This document shows positions 54,022-58,020 of a DNA stretch of 58,020 nucleotides, piece by piece. Under the pieces are notes generated by a model. That model saw nothing but the letters and a program-made list of their open reading frames with translations, was not told the origin of the DNA and ran no database searches. The DNA is from Brevibacterium sp. UMB1308A (GTDB taxonomy: Bacteria; Actinomycetota; Actinomycetes; Actinomycetales; Brevibacteriaceae): positions 1-58,020 of the forward strand of contig NZ_JASPDO010000017.1 in the NCBI RefSeq assembly GCF_030230605.1. Reading direction: 5' to 3'. The number at the start of each line of letters is the position of its first letter. The first letter of the stretch is position 1. A program made the position numbers and the translations under genes.

Positions 54022-54971
54022 ATGGCACGTACCGTCACAGCCATCCCGGCCACCCGTCGACTCCACACCGGCACACCGCTAGGGCAAACCACCGTCCGCA
54101 AAGTAGCTGGATACGCCCGCGTCTCTACTGACCACGAAGATCCAGTCACCTCGTACGAAGCTCAAGTCGACTACTACACCCGCTACGTCAGCAGCCACGC
54201 AGGGTGGAAACTCGCAGGAATCTACACCGACGAAGGCATCACCGGCAACCACAAGCCGATCATCACCCCAGCCGTGTGGAACTTCGTCCAAGCAGAACTC
54301 GCTGCCCTCCGCCACCGGCCGACGCTCCTCCCGGCAACGCACCTTCTCAGGCAAAATCCGGTCTGGACAATGCGGACACTGGTACGGCTCGAAAACCTGG
54401 CATTCAGGCACCAAATACGAAAAACAAATCTGGCGGTGCAACAACAAATACGACGCCAATACCAAATGCGAAACCCCGAACCTGACCGATCAACAAATTA
54501 AGACCGCGTTCATCGACGCCGTCTACCAGCTCATCACCGATCAAACCCAGGCAGGTGAGCTACTCGACGCTGCCATCATGGAAGAACTCGACACCACCGA
54601 TCTACGAATCCAAGCAGACCAGCTTCTTGCCCGCGTCAACGCAGCCTCCGAAGCCCTCAACAAGCTCATCGCCCACAACGCTAAGGTCGCACAAGACCAA
54701 ACCGTCTACCAACGCCACTACGACAAACTCGCTGAAGAGCACACCCAGCTACTAGCCGAATACGAAGAAATGATCAGTCGAATCAGCGATCTAGAAGACC
54801 AGCAGTCGGGCTACCAGCATTACAAATGCAAAAATCGAAAAACTTGACCCAGCCAAACTCGAGTTCACCCCATACCTTTGGCACACGCTGGTCGACCACG
54901 TTGAAACTATGGCCGATAGAACTATCACCTTCAAATTTAGGAACGCCGACAAACTGAGTTTGTTGGTCTAA
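54022..54971 (+). pseudogene. Large serine recombinase 2, catalytic middle deleted
   Basis: The gene starts with ATG 54022 (MARTVTAIPATRRLHTGT), three bases after recombinase 1. The resolvase start is present (KVAGYARVSTDHED, GIYTDEGITG), but at about 54243 it jumps directly to HKPIITPAVWNFVQAELAAL, which belongs after the recombinase domain; about 250 residues are missing. A frame change near 54330 leads to RTFSGKIRSGQCGHWYGS, where a zinc cysteine has become Ser, and on through the coiled coil (LDTTDLRIQADQLLARVNAA). A last shift near 54830 leads to KIEKLDPAKLEFTPYLWH and the stop at 54969-54971. Tandem recombinases are typical of these elements; both are dead here. Confidence 0.85.
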
Positions 54972-54994
54972 AGGAGATACTTCTTTTCAACCAA

Positions 54995-56386
54995 TTAACT
55001 GCGAGGTGCCTGTTTTCGCAACGGCAAATCGTTTGGGATAGTTATCTGTCCAGAAATGCTTTCGTGTATTTGTTGATGCATATCTGCAAACGCCCCTGAC
55101 ATTAGCACTGAAGGCTCTGAATAGATCTTGGGGTAAATCTCGAGAAGTGGAACCTCTACCGAGTTACCGACTTCTCTGATCACGCACATTGTGAAGGCAG
55201 GTGTGGAGAGCGTGAAAAGAAATGCTCCCTCTGCGACAAGCCGATCAGAAAACTTTGAGACTCCATAGTTGAATCCCTGTTCGTTCAGAGAAAGTCTAGG
55301 ATCGAAGTACACCTTGAATCCATCCGGAACCCTCCCATTACGTAATGAATTCAACCAAGACGGGTGAAAGCGCACGCCACTTGCGAGTGACATCGTTAAC
55401 GCTGTTTTAATTGACCAAACAACGATTAGTATCCATTCCTCTTCTGAGATCCGGGTAATTGGAGGGCGCAGAACCTCAGCCATACGAGACTCAATTGCCG
55501 CTCCAAAGTACCCATTACAGTCGCCACACAAGATTGGAGCAACAAGAGGTTCAACTTTGTAGTAATCGGCCAACCATTTTGGGGAGCAATGCTCGCGAGT
55601 GGTCTCCTGCTTCGCACATGCCCAGCAAATGCCGCCCAGGCGAGTTACGTTCGGAAGGGAATAGCAGCCAGATGTCGATTGGTAAACATCGTAGTTGGAG
55701 GCGCCTTCCTTTGAGTCTAAATACGAATCCGGGCGAGTAGGGATAATCGACTTGTAGCGCGCAGCAAGTTCGGCTGCCTCGTCTAGTCTTCTTATCGATT
55801 CATCTTCCCGGTTAAGCAGACCACCCGTTCTCATCGGGAAAAGAGGCGGTGAGTTTACCTCATCGGTAGACACCCGAGTGAACTGTAATTCATTCTTAGA
55901 AGGTATCCCTAAGCTCAAATTCTTACAATTTCTAACTATTCCCACCACAGGATCGCTTTCCCCAATCCTTATCGTCAAGGTGGATTCATTCGTGCCGTTA
56001 ATCGAAATAACCAGTTCCGATGATTCAATTTCCATAGAGACAGAGTTCGCGGCAAGAAGAGTTATCGGGAGTTTTCCTCGCCGGTATGTATGAAAACCGG
56101 CCGTAACAGGATTAAACCCAGCCGGTAGGGTTTGAACTATTAACATCGGAATAAACAAAACAGCGTCTTGGCGTTTTGACTCTTGATTCGTGCTTCTGTC
56201 ATAAGACGCTCCTGACACTTCGTCCACGTAGACAAGAGTCGAATAGCTAAGCGAGTTCGATTCAGTGTAGTTGTGAGGCTTAACTACACGTCGCCAGCTT
56301 TCTTCCTTCACTAGCGCTAGAAAATTTTCCACCGGTCTCTCTTTCTTGTTTGAAAGCTGACGCCAAGGTGATTTGCGTGAACCCAT
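54995..56386 (-). CDS. HNH-like zinc-binding protein of unknown function
   Basis: The protein of 463 residues (ATG 56386, MGSRKSPWRQLSNKKERP; a longer ATG at 56422 is possible) has a central treble-clef pattern: CWACAKQETTREHCSPKWL, then ILCGDCNGYFG about 18 residues later. CxxC, EHxxPxW and CxxCN are the hallmark of a group of HNH-type predicted nucleases. The flanking parts are not recognised. It is more AT-rich than the recombinases, and inserted between the prophage remnant and the broken hsdM, so it looks like a separate arrival. A role in defence is possible but unproven. Confidence 0.6.
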   Translation of the reverse strand: MGSRKSPWRQLSNKKERPVENFLALVKEESWRRVVKPHNYTESNSLSYSTLVYVDEVSGASYDRSTNQESKRQDAVLFIPMLIVQTLPAGFNPVTAGFHTYRRGKLPITLLAANSVSMEIESSELVISINGTNESTLTIRIGESDPVVGIVRNCKNLSLGIPSKNELQFTRVSTDEVNSPPLFPMRTGGLLNREDESIRRLDEAAELAARYKSIIPTRPDSYLDSKEGASNYDVYQSTSGCYSLPNVTRLGGICWACAKQETTREHCSPKWLADYYKVEPLVAPILCGDCNGYFGAAIESRMAEVLRPPITRISEEEWILIVVWSIKTALTMSLASGVRFHPSWLNSLRNGRVPDGFKVYFDPRLSLNEQGFNYGVSKFSDRLVAEGAFLFTLSTPAFTMCVIREVGNSVEVPLLEIYPKIYSEPSVLMSGAFADMHQQIHESISGQITIPNDLPLRKQAPRS

Positions 56387-56405
56387 GGTTATCTTAATGA
56401 ACCAC

Positions 56406-57043
56406 TCAGGCTGCCAACCCATACGAGCCGCGAATTTGTATCAAATCCGTGCGGAGAGCTTCGCACACCCGGTTGACACGGGTTTTTCCAATAACCGTGA
56501 GCCGGGCCAGCAGTTCGCTGACTTCTTGTGGCGTATAGTACTCGCCTCCGGACTTACCTGCTTGGGAGGCGTACATCTGCATGAGGTATTCGTACGCGTC
56601 GCCAAACATGTCGATACCTTCGTCACGCTTGTCGCCCAAGTCCATTTCACCAATGGCGTTGAGCAGCTTCACCAGCTTTTCGTTGCGACGCTCTACACCA
56701 CTACCCAAACGGGTGGAGTTGACGTCCACGTTTTCCACAGTTCTGACGGCAGGATGAAGAAACCTTTTTCGTCCACGGTTTCTTCGCGGATCGTTTCCGC
56801 CAGCTCATCGGACATGTCAGCGTATGAGAAGTTTTCGTCTTCGTCCTGCTCAATGTAGTCAGCGATCGACTCGGAGATGAACCGGTAGAACAGCATTCCC
56901 AGTACATACGCTTTGAAGTCCCACCCGTCGACGGAACCGCGAAGATCGTTTGCCACTCTCCAGATCGTCTGATGCAGCTTTGCGCGCTGAACTTCACGTC
57001 CCAGGGATGCCCCATGAAACCTCCAAAAGTACTTTCCCCTCAA
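56406..57043 (-). pseudogene. hsdM: Type I restriction methylase HsdM, N-terminal remnant with deletion
   Basis: Minus-strand frames carry the HsdM N-terminal domain: VQRAKLHQTIWRVANDLRGS, SVDGWDFKAYVLGMLFYRFI and GFFILPSELW. At about 56730 the frame jumps to NVDVNSTRLGSGVERRNEKL, losing about 50 codons, and continues through DMFGDAYEYLMQMYASQAGK and GGEYYTPQEVSELLARLTVI. After GKTRVN the expected SAM and NPPY motifs are missing, replaced by an unrelated end at 56406. The gene lacks its catalytic domain and is dead. No hsdR or hsdS is recognisable nearby. Confidence 0.85.
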
Positions 57044-57123
57044 TATAAGTGATACCCGGAGGCACTGACACAGTTAGTGCAACCAACGGGCACACCAACT
57101 CACGAACTTGACGCCCTGAAGAT

Positions 57124-57605
57124 TTACCTCCAGGACCTCATGAGCGTAGGTATCGCCCGAGTCGCTGTTGCCATCCAGGTCGCGTTCACTTCGTCTTCAA
57201 CCCGCTCAGCAGCCTCGAATGCAGCATCCTCAATGAATTCCATAGCCCGAGGCAGGCTGAAGCCCGTCCCAAGCAAAACTGGTTGGCGCACCGGGTGAGC
57301 GGCACATGACGAACAAGCCACCCGCCGGCGCCTTCATCTTCAGGGTTCACATCGGTGCCTACATGGTGGAACATTTCAAGGTAGCCGGTTTCCGGTAAAC
57401 GGGCGGTGGGTTCTGGCCGGTCGAGTTCCGTGAAGTCCGGGGATTCAAGTAACGCTTGAGCTTCACCAAGTTGGATGGTTGCAATGTGCGCCAACGGTTC
57501 CCCGTCCGTGTTACGAGGCCACTGCTCCATTGGGCCTAATGCCGGACCTCCAAGCCATGAAAGCTCACCCCAGTTCGGCCCGCTCTGCAAGCATCCGGTC
57601 GGCAC
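57124..57605 (-). pseudogene. DUF1963 (YwqG-like) gene, shortened and frameshifted
   Basis: From 57605 the frame gives SWLGGPALGPMEQWPRNTDG and EPLAHIATIQLGEAQALL, then LPETGYLEMFHHVGTDVNPE and GGWLVRH, the pattern of DUF1963 proteins. Near 57295 the coding sense moves to a second frame with LLGTGFSLPRAMEFIEDAAF and EAAERVEDEVNATWMATA, ending at 57124. Family members are often 250 residues or more, so both ends may be cut. The function of the family is not known. The call rests on pattern memory only. Confidence 0.5.
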
Positions 57606-57612
57606 CTGCCTT

Positions 57613-57906
57613 TTACTGGTCTAACAGCAGCAGAGAGAACTTCAGATGGTCTCGCAAAAACGCGGTATCAGCTTCAAGGGAATCGAGCCACTGAAGAATC
57701 CGCTTACGGGAAGTCGCTTGATGCGAGGAGAACACGATCATGGCACCACGATCACGTCGGAAATCCAGTGCGTAGTAAAAGGCCGAGGCGGTGCAGTTGG
57801 TTATCCAGTCCGGCTGCTCGATTGCCGAGGTCGGTGGGACTTGGGCCGATCTGATGCGCGAGCACGGGCGAGCGACGATCCAGCGCACGGCCGACACACG
57901 CACCAC
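57613..57906 (-). pseudogene. Unrecognised gene fragment
   Basis: A frame ending at 57613 reads DWITNCTASAFYYALDFRRD, RGAMIVFSSHQATSRKRI and LQWLDSLEADTAFLRDHLKF over its last 65 codons. This looks like real protein, but its upstream part (to 57906) is of low quality and has no good start. It is probably the tail of a lost gene. I cannot name the family. Confidence 0.3.
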
Positions 57907-57957
57907 TTCGGACGGCCGGAGCGCTTCCGCGATTTCCGGCCGTCATCACGTAATGAG

Positions 57958-58020
57958 TCAGCGCACCGCGAACGCCTGTGGAATCCCGCGCCCGCGCAGG
58001 TCAGGGTTCATGTTCGTTTC
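57958..58020 (-). CDS. Possible C-terminal end of a gene entering from the right
   Basis: The last 60 bases give ETNMNPDLRGRGIPQAFAVR followed by TGA at 57958-57960 on the minus strand. The frame is open to the window edge. It is too short to identify, and chance is a real possibility. Confidence 0.25.
   Translation of the reverse strand, partial: ETNMNPDLRGRGIPQAFAVR

Larger units (their letters stand above)
45432..54971. mobile_element. Decayed prophage-like element
   Basis: The plus-strand set of a small basic protein, sigma-like factor, DUF2800 nuclease, DUF2815 single-strand-binding-like protein, family A DNA polymerase, helix-turn-helix/zinc-ribbon protein and two serine recombinases is a known phage or integrative-element replication and integration module. 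No terminase, portal, capsid, tail, lysis, VapE or helicase genes remain. Six of the genes are broken. The Abi gene sits inside on the other strand. Exact ends are uncertain; I use the first and last recognisable element genes. No flanking direct repeat was found by eye. Confidence 0.75.

Noticed and set aside
45857..54971. Sequencing error as the cause of all the element frameshifts
   Set aside because: Errors could explain one or two single-base losses, but large internal deletions, several in-frame stops and a lost zinc cysteine occur only in this zone, while about 28 kb of core genes show none.

Overview
The window comes from a high-GC Gram-positive bacterium (Actinomycetota, most like the order Micrococcales). 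The evidence is the actinobacterial integration host factor MihF beside gmk, a PriA without helicase motifs, the CoaBC variant with PAMHTQMW, an EF-P with a PGKGP loop, the pyrR-pyrB-pyrC-PH protein-carA-carB-pyrF order, and frequent GTG starts with strong AGGAGG ribosome sites. I cannot name the genus.

Bases 1-27,900 are one long block of core genes, all on the minus strand and mostly overlapping or a few bases apart. In transcription order: alaS, ruvX, mltG, aroE, a prepilin peptidase, aroC, aroK, aroB, efp, nusB, pyrR, pyrB, pyrC, a PH-like membrane protein, carA, carB, pyrF, mihF, gmk, rpoZ, coaBC, metK, priA, fmt, rsmB, rpe and a PnuC-type transporter that leaves the window. It covers shikimate and pyrimidine synthesis, cofactors, translation and replication restart. 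The pyrR leader carries a recognisable PyrR-binding loop that can hide the ribosome site.

Bases 27,900-36,840 begin with an unrecognised 260-residue protein and continue with a catabolic island: a PucR-type regulator and a DUF917 protein on the minus strand, divergent from a cytosine-permease-like transporter, a hydantoinase/oxoprolinase, a second DUF917 protein and an M19 dipeptidase. A perfect 16-base palindrome sits in the divergent promoter region. The set suggests uptake and opening of a hydantoin or thiohydantoin-like ring.

Bases 37,308-45,390 are a defence operon on the minus strand with six tightly coupled genes: three that look like an ABC-three-component (ABC-3C) conflict system (a C-terminal-type protein, a small middle component, a Rad50-like ATPase), then a small Cro/CI regulator, then a type III modification methylase and restriction helicase-nuclease.

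Bases 45,432-54,971 are a decayed prophage-like element on the plus strand: a sigma-like factor, DUF2800, DUF2815, family A DNA polymerase and two serine recombinases, each broken by frameshifts, stops or internal deletions. Inside it lies an apparently intact Abi-family (HEPN) gene on the opposite strand, preceded by a compact structured leader RNA with a GNRA tetraloop. A helix-turn-helix/zinc-ribbon gene also looks intact. Bases 54,995-58,020 hold an HNH-like protein, a broken type I methylase (hsdM), a broken DUF1963 gene and fragments. The right half is thus a defence and decay zone inserted beyond alaS.
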